A stretch of 64,000 nt of DNA from Hypomyces perniciosus (taxonomy: Eukaryota; Ascomycota; Sordariomycetes; Hypocreales; Hypocreaceae). Shown here piece after piece: positions 21,103-34,000 of the stretch. The position numbers and the translations under genes were made by a program. The stretch is from contig SPDT01000004.1 of the NCBI GenBank assembly GCA_008477525.1, positions 3,968,001 through 4,032,000 on the forward strand, given 5' to 3'. A model generated the notes under the pieces. That model did no database searches. It saw only the letters and a program-made list of their open reading frames with translations, and was not told where the DNA came from. How positions within the stretch are numbered: the stretch's first letter is position 1; each line of letters starts with the position of its first letter.

Positions 21103-24100
21103 ATGCCATCTAGAGCTGCAGTGCAGCAGCAGCAGCAGCAGGAGCCGTCATCATCATCGTCGTCGTCGTCGTCGTTTCCGTCGTTCCGATCCCATCGGCC
21201 GGAGGAGTCATGCCAGAACCACAGCGAGAACCAGGTTGATAACACCATGACAGTCACTCGGGAGGCTCGTCGCCGCCGCCGCCGCAGACGGGACAATTGG
21301 GTGCGGACCAGTAACGAGAACATCCTCTACCGTCCCGAAAACGCCGTTGAGAGGCCAGTCGATACCGTCCCGCGCTTCCCATCACCGCTCATTGGTCCGA
21401 GGAGGACGAGACCGCACTCCATCCACGTCGTCAGCTATCCCTCGGGCTACGTGCCCCGCGAGCTCCGAGAGCTTCGGCCTAGACCAAGGCCACAGGATAT
21501 ACGCACTCGCAGCAACGCCACTAGGAGATCCAGTCTCGCTGCCTTGACCCATAGCCGCAGGTCTGACGCGCCTGTCCGCCTGGCCCTGACCAGCTTGTTC
21601 CAATCATTGTCGTCGAGTAACGCCTTGTCTACCGTTGATCTTCCCCAACGACATACCTTTCCAGTCGGCGTCCAAGCTCTGCCAGCCACCGAAAACGACC
21701 GCTCAGAGTCCACTTCCCGTCGCAGCCGTCCACAGCAAGAGGAAGGAGATACGCTACGCAGGAGCCGGCACCATCAACAGACTTCGACCAAAGATCACGA
21801 CCCTGGTCACAAACGCAACCGTGAGCACGACCAGAGGCGTAGGGATAGAGAACGGGAACGAGAACGAGAAAGTGAGAGGAACCGAGACAGAGAAAGGGAA
21901 ACAGAAAGAGATAGGGACAGGAACAGACAAAGGGAAAGGTCCAAGGAAGGCGACCAGGAAAGGGAAAGGGAAAGAGAACGACCAAAAGAAAGAGATCCGG
22001 AAAGAAACCGGGAGAGCAACCGGGAAGAAGGCGCGGAAAGGAACAGGCAGAGAGACAGCAGCAGCAGTCACCGCAGCACCCATCACCTGCCCCGTCATCC
22101 ATCTTCGCGATACTATCCTCCCAATACCATGGCTACCCTCAGAGGGGCCCCGATGCCTTCGAGCGTCCATCACCTTACTAGCAATCGCAACAGTTTCGCT
22201 TCTGTCCGCAGCGCCAAATCGGCCGTCAGCGCCATCGTAACCGAAGTCCCCAAACCCGTTGCCACGGGGAGTGGTGTCGCCTGCTCTATCCTTCTGGCCG
22301 AACCAAATCTCTTCCTATCCGGTTTTGATCATAATGGTCATCGTCGCCAAGGGGGCCGAGGCGGCACCGCGTTGCTGAGAGGCAAGCTTTAGCTGATGAT
22401 CAGCAAGAACGTCAAGATCAAGGCAATCCAACTAAAGCTGGTGGGCCGAGCACGGACTGAATGGCCAGAGGGCATTCCACCGCTGAAGCAGGATTTCTTC
22501 GAGGAGGAGAGTCTGAGGACGCAGGTCTTGACTTTTTTCAATGCCCTCAATGATGGCTGGGAGTCCGAGTATGGAAATCAGTGCACATACAAGCTGAAGA
22601 ACGATTCTGCAAACTCAAGCAACACGCACTTGGTTGCGCCCTCGCATTCCGTTCAACTGCCACTGTCATCCTCACATCGGAATAACTTGACATCCAAGGA
22701 GCTCAAGCGACTCTCCTTGCAGAATGTCCAGTCTCGTAGCTTTGGCAAAGGAGAGAGCGGCGGCACCACCCCCACTCAGGCAAAGGGCTTCAAGGTCTTT
22801 TATCCCGGCACATATAACTACTCCTTTGAACTACCCATCGACCACCACCAGCTCGAGACCACCAAATTGCAGTTCGGTTCCGTAAAATGGGAACTCCACG
22901 CAACTGTTGACCGTGCCGGTGCCTTCAAGCCGAATCTCCACGGCATGAAAGAAGTCCCCATTATCCGGCTACCAGATCAAATGTCTCTCGAGATGTCTGA
23001 GCCCATTTCCATCAGTAGACAGTGGGAGGACCAATTACACTACGACATCATGGTATCCGGGAAGAGCTTCCCCATTGGAGCCAAGATTCCCATCGCCTTC
23101 AAGCTTACCCCTCTGGCTAAGGTCCAGGTCCATAAGCTCAAGGTGTACATCACCGAGTCCGTCGAGTATTGGACAAATGATCGGCGTGTCACAAGAAAAG
23201 ACCCCGGACGAAAAATTCTACTCCTTGAAAAGACTGCCGGAAAAGATCTCGACCCAGCCTGGGCGTCGTCGGACTTAACCACCATTCGTGGAGGCGAACC
23301 CACTCCGGCACAGAGGCGTGAGGCTAGGGAGGTAGCCTCCCGAAGACGGGCCACAGATGCTTCGAGACGAAAGAGAGCGCCAGAGCCACTGCCGCCTCCA
23401 AGCGACAATCTTCTGGGTGACCTGGACTTGGGACTTGAGAGCATGTGGGGCTCCACGGAGATTGAGGCCAACGTGCAGATTCCAACGTGTGAGATGATGG
23501 CCAAGAACAAGGCTCTCAAGCTGCATCCTGACTGCAGCTGGAAGAATGTCAATGTCTTCCACTGGATCAAGGTACGTGTCATTTACACGATAGTCATTGC
23601 TACTTTCACGTACATATGTACTCACGAATGGCAGGTTGTCTTGCGAATTAGTCGTCTCGATTCGGACGATCCCAACGGCATTAAGCGCCGGCACTTCGAA
23701 ATTAGCATTGACTCTCCACTCACCATTCTCAACTGCCGGGCCACGCAGGCCAACACCTACCTGCCCGCCTATTCGGGTCTTATGGCTCGACCTGCCCCGT
23801 ATCAATCAGCTTGCGGCTGCCCCGATTCAGCCACTATTGCCATGGAAACTTCACCTTCTTCCTCGACTGGCACACTTCCCGATCCTGATGGCATCGTGGA
23901 CAGTATGCCAGCTCACCCGCAGGCAGCTCACTTATCTCACCAAATAATGAGCCCATCTACTGGGCAACAGAGCCCGATATGGTCTCCAGAGAGATCAAGC
24001 ATGCCCGGCGAGGCCTCTCGTCCTATCCATCTTCTAAGAGTGCCGAGCTTCAGCCCACCCGCCTTTGATGACGACACCGCTCCGCCTCCAGCTCCTATTG

Positions 24101-24441
24101 TTATCGACGACATGGATGTTCCGATTCCACCAATTATGAGCCCTCCCCCGCAGTACGAAGCTGTTATTGGTACGCCAAGTGTCGATGGTCTTGCAGACTA
24201 TTTCGCGAGGTTGGCTGAGTATGGACTGGGCAACGAAGAGGACTCCAGCTCTGATGGCGATGATTCGCCAGCGAGGATTCTGGACCGGAGCGGTCGCGTC
24301 AATGTGGTTCACCCAAGGACCCCCGGTGGCAGGAGGATGCCTAGCAGAAGCGTGGAAATTCCTCGGCCACCCGTCGACCTTAACATCAGTGCCCTTCTTC
24401 ACCGAACTGCCGCAGCTCGAGCAGCTCGACCTCGGGATTGA
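21103..24441 (+). CDS. Arrestin-domain adaptor protein with in-frame TAG
   Basis: Exons 21103..23571 and 23635..24441; 1092 codons including an internal TAG at 22390..22392 (codon 430). The N-terminal ~385 residues are low complexity: Gln, Ser and Arg runs, then an Arg/Glu/Asp-repeat segment at about residues 246-310. The arrestin N domain begins about residue 390 (SILLAEPNLFLSGFDH) and continues after the TAG with ISKNVKIKAIQLKLVGRA, then the arrestin C domain. Near the C-terminus PPPQYEA gives a PPxY motif, which in this family recruits Rsp5/Nedd4-type ubiquitin ligases for endocytosis of plasma-membrane transporters (family knowledge). Coding signal and family match are equally good on both sides of the TAG, which replaces an expected Gln (CAG to TAG). 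It may be a real nonsense allele, programmed readthrough, reinitiation at ATG 22396, or a sequence error. The 63-nt intron has no in-frame stop. Confidence 0.82.
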
Positions 24442-26748
24442 ATGTATCATAAGACTTGTCCACTTTAATTCTCTTTTCCATTTTTCTTCCAATGATGTTT
24501 GAAGAATGAAGTTACAGCATTGGGTCTTACATACAACACATTTTGGATCCCATCGAAGGCGTTGGATCATTACTACTATTATTATTCATTCTTACTCCTC
24601 CTCTTTACCCCTTGCTTGGATGATAATGTGTTGAAACGAGGAACTTGATGTTTTATGGCGTTTGGGATACGGATATGAATACAGGGCATCCAAAGATGAT
24701 CAGATTTTCTTTCTAACAAAACATACCCAGGGCGGGGAAACGCAATGCATTTTATCAAGAGCAACGTTCAAAGCCAGCTTAGCATAGCTGAGCATGTCAG
24801 TAGTTTAGGTAGTTTTACTTCAATTGTAATTTTTTTTGTATTTGCTTATATTTAACGGCCAATTCGACACTTGGTGCTCAGTCGTCTTCGCTTGCTGTGG
24901 TTCTTCGAAACTTCAGTTAGTAGGTGATAGATCGTGAACATTAACCTGACAGTCTACAGCCCCAAGTTTGACCCTGTAACTAACATTCGTACCACGAACG
25001 CTTTTCACCATGCATTGCAATTCACTAGTAAGATAGTGGCGTTAATGAACGAGGGGGAGGGAGGGGGGTTTATGACAATGAACGGCTCAAAGAGGCGGAT
25101 TTTGTCCATAAGCATCAGTCGCCGCGCCTTATTGAGAAACATTAGGGACCTGCCTGCTGTACCCGCGATATTAAATGATCTCTGACTTTCTGGAATCTAT
25201 GGTTAAGCTTGCGACTCAGATAGCGACTACTTGGTCGTGATGCGATAGTAGTAGATACGATGTCTTTACCACTGTTGGATACAACCGAAACCGGCGATAC
25301 TTCCCGCGGTTCGGGCCGGAGCCGAGTCCATAACGCCCGCTCCGGCGCTAAGGTCAAGAGGGGCCGGTCGGTGTGCCGAATCGGGCATCGCGGAGCACAG
25401 TTGCAAACAGGCGCTGTATGGCTGATACGTACGAAGTGCTCGCAGAGAACATTGCGGGATTTGCAGACGAACTGCATGAGAAATGAGTCAATAAAGAGGA
25501 GAAAGTGAAGTCCTGAAGCCTTCCATTGGCAACATGTTAGACGAGCTTCGCGGCATAGATACCCAACGTCCTCCAACGTTTGCTTTTAGACCGACTTCAA
25601 ATCTGAGAACTGATGCGTCGCGCAGCTCGATGGAGCACAGTGTAACCATACTGTCAATAAATGTAACTGCCGTGGCAGCTATCTCGCCAATAGCTTTGCC
25701 GCTCCATCTCCATTCCAAATTCCCGATGCAAACTACTTCGTACCCCTCACCAAACTGCCCCCTGAGAGTCGTGGTGGATCTGCAACAGAATCCCAAAGCG
25801 GAAGTCTGGAGTCCACTGTGGGCATCGTCATAGGTTGAGGTTGATGGATTTTTGAAGAGCAGGACCAATCGCTTCGGTCGTACCAGTCGGCCTTTGCACG
25901 ATTTGTCAAGGAATGCGGTCGAGGAAGTGATAGATCATGATCAGGAGGATTTCCCCCGCTTTCTCTCATGCAGGTAACGTGCAAGCGAGCCCAAAGCTCA
26001 AGCTTGGTTTGTCCATGCTGAAGCATGTCTTGGAGGAGCTTGCGCGGCCCGTATCGACATCATGAACTCTGATATCATAGTGGGGTCGTAAAAGTCTGTA
26101 AACATCAAAAGCTCGTTCGCTCCGTTAGCATTGCATGAGCACAATGGGGGAAAATATAACTTATAGATCCACGATGTGGTGTTCCTTTTTGAGAATACTT
26201 CACTATGTACTGCTGTGAAGGATTTGATATATCTAAACCAGATCAATTTTATCACACCTATCGTGACTCACGGCGGGGTGACGTACATAATGATGTCGAC
26301 GCATGAACGAATACACGAGTGATAATGCGGGATGCGTATCACAAACTGACGAACCAAGATGTTTCTTTGCGCAACGTGGCAGCTTATAACTCGCAGATGA
26401 AGTAACCAATTAAATATCACAATCACGTAAAAGCGAGATGGGGAATGCAAATGACAGAACTCAATAGGAGGAACTGCTCTGCCCTAAAAAGCATGTAAAA
26501 TTTGCGTGTGGTGTCGTATCATCTCTATATTGCCCTCTGATGAGCAACAGAGAAACAGGGAGCAGAGTCTTTGTGGATATGCACAATGGAGGATGCAGAT
26601 TTCACGTATTGCGCAGCGCAAAAGGCAGGCCTACTGTGATTATTTCGGTCGGTCCACGATTTTTCGTGGCGCTGAGGCTTTTCTAGACAGCACGTACGGA
26701 ATTGAGAATAAATGATATTATTCAAATCCAAGAGTAAAAGGTTCACGG
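24442..26748. other. Intergenic, no gene seen
   Basis: AT-rich flank between two converging genes. Frames of 80-144 codons at 25142..25868 overlap on opposite strands and show no recognisable domain, so I do not call them. Confidence 0.5.
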
Positions 26749-29700
26749 CTACTTCGTTATTCCCTGGACGGCCTCGGCCTCTTTCTGAGTAACCCATTTA
26801 AACACACAATCCTTCTTGCCCTCCTCCACGCGAACTGTATACCACGACTCTGCCATCTCGGTTGTGGTCGGATTCACCGTCATGATAGGATTACTCCAGG
26901 TCTCGGACATCTTCAACACATACGTACCGGGCATTTCCACCTTACCCTCGAGCTCCAGAGTGAATGTCGATGTTTCGGGATCCCCCTCCAGGACAAAGCG
27001 CGGATCGCGCCTGAACTTGCCCTCGGGTACAATAGAAAATTCAAGGAGACGAGCTTGGCCAACTACTTGTGGCCTCACTGTGAGCCCCGTGATGTAAACT
27101 CCATTTATGACATTGTGTGATGTTATATTCCAGGTGTTTTCAGGTTCAGGCTCCGGCTCTGTTTCTGTTTCCGTTTCCGACTCCGATTCTAACACAGGCT
27201 CCGGCTGAAGCTCACGGTTGGCAACCTCCACTTCTTGCTTGGCCTCCGGCTTTGGTTGAGGATCTTTTGGCATCGGGGTCTCTGGTATGGATGAAGGATG
27301 CGCCTGGTTTCCCAGCTCGGCACCAGTTATCATCGTGCCAGCAAGCTTGTTTCCCACCGGTGCACTGCCAGTCTGATGCTTTTCCGGGACGGGGGTTTCT
27401 TTTGGGGCAATTTCAGGAGAATGGGTAGCCGGTTCAGGTTTCGTAGTCAGCTCAGGCTTAGGAGTTGACTTGGGCTTGTGGATCGGGGGCTTCTTCTCCT
27501 CCTTCTTTTCCCACTTGTACTCGCTAAAGAGTCCATAATAGTCGAGGTCCTTGACTTGGGCCATCGTGATCTTGATTCGAGAGAAGGCGATTCTGTCATG
27601 AGTCTTGTTCCCTCCGACGAGTGTGAGCTTGGCACGACCTTTCTTAGAGTCATACTCAAGGCTTGTGGTCCACTGGATGCGTGGGAGGTTTTCTGAGGGG
27701 GGAGGTCCTCCAGTGATTTCAGTTATCTTGGGCTTTCGGTCCGGTTGCTCCACCAATGGGAAATTCTTGCTAGGCAGTCGGAGCTTGACTCGACCTTTTG
27801 TCAACCTATAACTGAAAGTTAGTAAGCTGTATGAAAAGTTTGCTGGAGGTAAAGCCTCCTCCCAGAAAATATCAGATACTTACGGTTTGTAATCGATGTC
27901 AGAATACACTTGGCCATTGTCACTCAGCTGCGGTGGGCCAAACTTGAGCGTGCCTGTGCCTGGGTAGATGAAACGACCCTCTGCTGAAAACCTTGTCTGG
28001 AGGGCTTCAACAACGTGCGGAAGCGAGATGGACAAACTTCTCTTGATTTGTTCCTTCATGTTTCCATCGGCGTTCTCAAGAACATATGCCATCTGGGGAA
28101 CATTCACGTTCATTTTGTCTGGTTGCCACGTGTGCTCATTGATCTTCTCAATGTGAGGTGAGATCACACCGTTCTCATTTTCTACGCCTTTGGGGGCCAA
28201 ATTGACCTCGACGCTCCAATTTGCCTTGACAAAGAACCTTTGAGCAGTGTCAGTCTACGGAATTCACTGAAATCCAACAGCGGAAAGGCAATGTGATTGG
28301 TGTGGTAAATCAGGAAAGGGGGTGAAAGAAAGGAGAAAATGGAGGCTGGTGAAGGGTACGAATGGGAGTAGGCTGTAAAGGAAATATCTAGGTCAGATGA
28401 CTCACTCTCCCCAAAGAACGGTATCAGTACCAGCCTTGGAATCCCAGGGAAAATTGCTGTTGTTGTAATATCCTTCCCAATGACGATAATTATTCTCGGA
28501 CTCGACGATTAGAGTGGAAGTACCGGGCTTTCTACTGATTTTGACACTCATCTCGGATACTGTCTTGTACTTCCGATAGATAGGCGTCGCTGGGGCGTCA
28601 TCTCCGTAGTAGTGAATGTATGTTCCGCTTCCCGGCGCCTCAAGCGTCTTTTTCCATTCCCAATTGAACGGTCCAGTTTGAGTGAAGGCGTAGTAACTGT
28701 CTTTGGCACTCTTAGGGGGCTTCACTGGGAGAGCAGCCAGCTCATCAGGCTTCATGTCGTCAGGGAGGATGCCCACAGCAACATTAGGGTTTGAGATGCA
28801 TGATGCTACTCCCTTTTTCGATTTGTCCGTTTCCATGGTGGGCTTAAGGGGGATGATCTGGGTCGCAACACAGAACTCCTGCAGCTCGGGAAGCAGATGC
28901 TTTTCGAAGAAAAGCCGACGGTCAAGAACAAAAGTGCCGACTACTTCTTTGCCGATTCCCTTGGAAGGGTTGGCGGGCATGGCAAGGTTACCAGAGAATT
29001 TGAGGAGTTGTGTACTGGGGAGTGGTCGTTTTTCGACCGTTTCGCACCAAACAAGGCAGTTGTAATCATTATCGATTATTCCCTCAGGTGTCCGTTTTTG
29101 CTTTACAAATTCCATGTAATCGGCGTCATCAATATATGGATAATTTTGAAGTCGGAGGTCAGAAGGAGCTGTGTAAAGATGGTTGCATTAGTCAACAGAC
29201 AAGGCTTCTGAATAGCACTGGGGTTGCTTTACCAAAAGTGGGTTGCAAGGGATCATCTTCCGGAAAATCAGTTAGCATTTCTTGTTATATATAGCAGCCA
29301 GTATCAACGAACCTTTGGGGTTTGGAACTTTCACTTCCAATCCCAGGGTAAAAAAGGCAGAGTAGTGGTGTTCTGACGCCCAAGCTCCCAATGTCCGCCT
29401 GACCTTCTCTGAGTCGATCAGATTTTGGGGGCTCTTCTTTTCCCACTCTGACAGGGATACATTGATCAAATCGGACCGTACTGTACTCCTCTTGGTGTCG
29501 GGGAATTGCCATCTAGTTTCTACAAATTTGAAGTTAGTCAACGCCAACATTGCCCGTCTTGTAAATGTGGCATATGAATGCCCCAAGAATAAAACGACTT
29601 ACCAGAAATGGCAGCAAAGAGGCGATGGATAGAGTACTCGCCAGCCCTCATCCGAACTGGCTTGTTGGGGTCCCGTTCAGGCAACTCGAACGTCGGGGTC

Positions 29701-30201
29701 AATTCATCTAGGGCGTCCTGCGCTTTCCACTGCGCATCCTCTTCCATCTTGTCGCTGGGGGACGCGATCATTGACTGAAGGTCTGCGGCCACAGTGATGA
29801 CCCAGCCATCAATGTTGATAGTTGGGGAACCGGGGTAATAGATGTCGCCCTTGTCGATGCTATCGCGATCAAATATCCCTAGTCAGTTCAGGTAACTTGC
29901 GTGAGGCTCGACCTACAAGTACTCACACAAGAGAATAGTAAATCAAGGGGTCCTTCTCAACCTCCTGATTTGGCTCGAGCATAATGCGAGGTGGTTTCAT
30001 CGTGGCCTTCAGGGTACCGATGCTGGCGTCGCCATTATCGAAGGTGAGTGGCTTTTTCATTTCAGGGCGCTGCTCCCACAAGCTCTCAAAGTTCTTGTTG
30101 ATGGTCTTAGCCGACAAAGCACAGATTTGGTCATAATACTGGTCCGGGTTGGGGCCTGTGTCAAGTGAGACATCCTTGCGAGTGAGAGCTTGGATAACCA
30201 T
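26749..30201 (-). CDS. Seven-exon hypothetical protein divergent from the TcA-like gene
   Basis: Exons (minus): 29927..30201, 29603..29878, 29313..29519, 29233..29256, 28406..29168, 27884..28237, 26749..27805; about 984 aa. Five of the six junctions are canonical and in phase. The exon 1/2 junction has good GTGAGT and TAG signals but is off by one base. Exon 4 is a 24-nt microexon. No signal peptide is seen. The N-terminal two-thirds looks like a folded beta-rich region (IYYPGSPTINIDGWVI, TFVLDRRLFFEKHLLPELQ, IHYYGDDAPATPIY); then comes a Pro/Thr/Lys/Glu-rich linker ending in an acidic ETETETEPEPEPE run, then a last beta-sandwich-like part. I do not recognise the family. Patterns such as the LLPELQ block recall TULIP-fold P47/OrfX proteins that accompany some bacterial toxins, but this is speculation. 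The 825-bp shared upstream region suggests co-regulation with the TcA-like gene. Confidence 0.7.
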
Positions 30202-31026
30202 CTTGACGGACTTTGCTCAACTTCGCAACGAAGGGGCGTCGCAGGATGATAGAAGAAGTTACTTGCACGATCTGCGATGGCTGAGAGGCTGAATTATGAA
30301 GACCAGAGCCGTTTCAGAGGGCAAGCCAAAGTCCTGGACAAGTGGAGGCATGTCTATATTTATATCAAGAACTGCCATTCATCCTTTTTGCGTTGGCATG
30401 CGAGGACACCACTACACGACAGTAACCCTAACCCTCTCACCAAGAGATGATACATCTGCAGTGGGGATTCATAGCCCGACTTACTACTTTAAGGGGAGCG
30501 TCTTCAAGCAATGGAGCCCGATAGAAGCGTGTCATGAAGCTATGGATACTTTGTCTATTGTCAATTACCGAGTGATCTACATGGCCGAGGCCCAATTGGG
30601 TCTCAACGACCCTGGCACCCAACACAGTGCCATTACTTTTCTGGCCTACTGTGAGCTGAACTTGCGTTGCAGCATTCAGCATTGCACAGCCGCGACAGGC
30701 GATTGGACTTGAGATGTTCTGTCTGAAAGCCTAACAGATGGGGGTGTGTATCAACTATCCTATAGCAGGTGCAGAAGGACGTTGGATCATCCGCTTGCGA
30801 TTTGTTTACTCTTCTCTCAGATAATTCCCCGTGTCTTTACAAACTTTTTACTTCTCCAGGGTTGGGACAGAGCGGAAACGAGACCAGTTATCTATCTACC
30901 TATATCTGGGTCGTGTTTTCTCCATTCTTATGTTGTATGAATGCCCCCCATCCTCCTTTTGAGCCTGTGAGAACGGTCCCTGTATTATAGTCTCGTTGGG
31001 TACGACCCTCGTCAATTTCTCTGATC
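30202..31026. promoter_or_regulatory. Shared divergent promoter region
   Basis: The 825 bp between the start codons of the seven-exon gene and the TcA-like gene. It contains CTATATTTATATC near 30352, suitable as a TATA-like element for either strand, and a telobox-like TAACCCTAACCCT at 30423-30435. No ORF in it looks genuine. Binding sites for a named regulator cannot be assigned. Confidence 0.5.
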
Positions 31027-34000
31027 ATGGCCACACTATCTCCACCATCTTCCCCTTTTGCAATGCTCTCGACCTATCTTGGCGATGTTTCTCGAAATGC
31101 AAGAGATTTTGATTACTCGAGGGTCATTGACAAGATCCTTCAGAATGGAAATGTCCCTTCGGAGCACCTCGCCGTCTTGGAATTCACCAAGTCACTACTC
31201 CAGTTTGGTAACAATGACATGAAGACTGGTGGCTGGCTCCTGGGTCAGATGCAGGGCCCGTCTCTGAGCGAAAGCTTAGCGAGCCTGCTATTTCCTCGGA
31301 AGACACTGGAAAAGAGGTTCCAGGCGAACGGGATCCCAACAGATGTGAACCCAGACGCTATCGAAAAGATCCGGATCAACTTCTTCCAAGCTGAGCCTCT
31401 TGTCACCATGAAGGTTTTGGTCGACAAGCCTAGGCAGTTCTCCCTGTCAGCTGACGTCAAAGTACTTGCTTCGCACATCTTGCATGCTACTGTGAACAAA
31501 GGGCTCGAACTCAACTCATCCGTCATCGTGAAGATCGTCGAACAGAGTGTCAGCAGCAAAGGCAACGGGCTACCCTCAGACTATCAGACAAATTTTGAGA
31601 TCGCTTTGGGGTTTGTAAAGGTCTTGAGAAGTCTGTGTCGCCTTGTCCAAAACCCCGAGGACGTTCCACGTCTCTACAAGCAAGGCTACCACATCATACG
31701 GGATATTGCTACTGAGAGGGAGACGAGGTTCACAAATAAAATGGTTCGAGCCGGCATGACCAGGGTGAATGCTCTCGCCACGCACCATGCTGCGCAACGG
31801 GTTGACTGCTGGAACACGCACTTCTGGCTTACCATGATGGAGGCTCGCAGAACCGACTTCATTCCTCTTGTGCCAGAGGAAAAGAAAAAGCGCCCGAGCA
31901 AAAAGGTCGATAGTGGTGAAGGGGACAAGACGCTGCGCAGCAACAATCTCACAGACATCTTCAAACTTGAGGATGCGGCATGTGAGACTTGCTGCTCTAT
32001 CACTAGTCTGACAGCGTATTTTGCCGATTTGATGGGCCAGCTCAAGACAACCAGGAGCAATAAAACCCAGGAAACCCTGCTTGAGATTCTAGCTAAGCGT
32101 CGCCCGGATCTCCAAAAACTGCAGCTCACTTGCGCCAATGCGCAAACTATCATTCCGTACATCAGCCTCGTCAACGAAGTACTCGAATCTTTCATTCGCT
32201 ATAACTACGAAAAGGCCCGGGACACGTCTGGGAAATTCATCAGGGACTCTGTTCAGGCATACGATACGCCTGAGGACGCGCAGACACCAGAACAGGATGT
32301 ACACTCGGATACAGTTGTATATCAACCTGGCAACACGGACAACTTTGTCTACAGCAGCATAATTTCAGGGCAAATGTACCCATTCACATGCTTCCCCTAC
32401 AATAGGGCGCGTGACGAGGTATCCCAGATTCTTGATAGCTTCAAGGTCCAGATGCCTGAACTCGTCAAGGCATTCACGGTGCGCCAGCGCTTCCTTAGAG
32501 GTTTCCCTGGTAACGTGCTACAATGTGACGTTAAAGATAGGCTGGAGCGTTGCATCAACGAAATCTTGGCTCGACAAAGTGCAGCCGAGGTTCTGGGACT
32601 GCAACAGGCCGAATTCGCCGCCATCACGGGCCAGACTTTCTTCCCGAGATGGTATACAGATCTCTTCAATGGATTGACAGACAGGACCCAGGTATCGCGC
32701 ATCCCGTCTGCAAATCCTTGGAAGGCAGCTGATCTATGGGGCTATGGAACGACAGACGCCATGGTCAGTCAGGAGAGTAGCACCTGTCTTTCTCTCATAA
32801 AGTCCGAGTTTATGAAGCGAGCCAATTTGGAATTTGAGGACATTCTCGAGCTGGCAAGGACGCAATGCTTCGGTCAAGACTTGGTCATTGTCAACAAAGA
32901 TGGTACCAAAGAATTCCAGAACTCCCTTGAAGGTCTACTTCTTCTTTCCAGCTCGTCAGAGCCACCGTATAAGCAGCTCACGGAGAAGATATGCTTCAAT
33001 CTCCAGGCCTTCCTGCGTCTACGGGCGAAGTTGAGCTGGACAACTAAAGACCTCGATGCGGCGATCTTGTGTTTGCGCTCGCGAGAGATGGAGACTGCTT
33101 CCATAATGTACAAGCCGAGGGCATCTGACTTCTTCTCCATTTCTCCATACGTACTCAAAGGTATTGCTTCAATTGTGAAGCTTGCGGAGATAACCGACCA
33201 AGACCCAGCATCTCTGCTACCTCTTTGGGGTGCGATGGATACTTACGGAGAAAATTCCTTCATGCATCGCAAGTTCCTCACTCCTGCCCTCAGACAAGTC
33301 TCCCCAATATTCGATCTTCCACGAGAGGATCGCTTTCTAATTCTACACGGATCTTCTCCCCTTCTCACTGATGCAAGCGGCCCAATTTCTACCAGCCTCG
33401 GGTGGCCCGTCGAACACTATCCAAAACTACTTGAAGCCGCGAACCTGAAAAATAGCGGCACAGAGCTCACCGTAGAGACATTCTCGACTCTTTACCGATA
33501 TGTTCTGATCACCAAAATACTCGAAATCCCTCCAAAGGAGTGCGATCGCTTCTTCAAGCTTTTCTTTGCCCAATCGGGGGACAATCCGCTTGACAATCCC
33601 ACCGCCACGCTTTCTGCCATTGAGAAGTGGAAGAAACTCTTGGATGGCGGATGGACAGTGGAGTCTCTGTATGATGTTCTTGATCCCTCCAATAGCACTG
33701 TCGACGAGGAGCTGTCGATTGGAGATGGACTGCGTATTATTTCTAGCATCTCTCAAGGAGCCAAAGAAATGCGCAACTCGTGTCCGTTCTTATTCACAAA
33801 TGCTCCACCCAACTCCAAAAACATTGCGGAATGTGCAGCACGCACTTTCGATGCCGCAACTGCAAAGGTTGTGGTGGCGTTTGTCGAGGGTAAGCCAGCG
33901 CCTTGTACCGACCATCTCGTGGAGGAGAAAACTGACATTCAAAATTTAGGCACGCAGTTCAAGTCGACCAAAATAGTTTTCGGTAATCTGGATGAGCTCA

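Noticed and set aside
25142..25868. Several 100-144-codon frames on both strands
   Set aside because: Mutually overlapping, no recognisable motifs and no splice partners.
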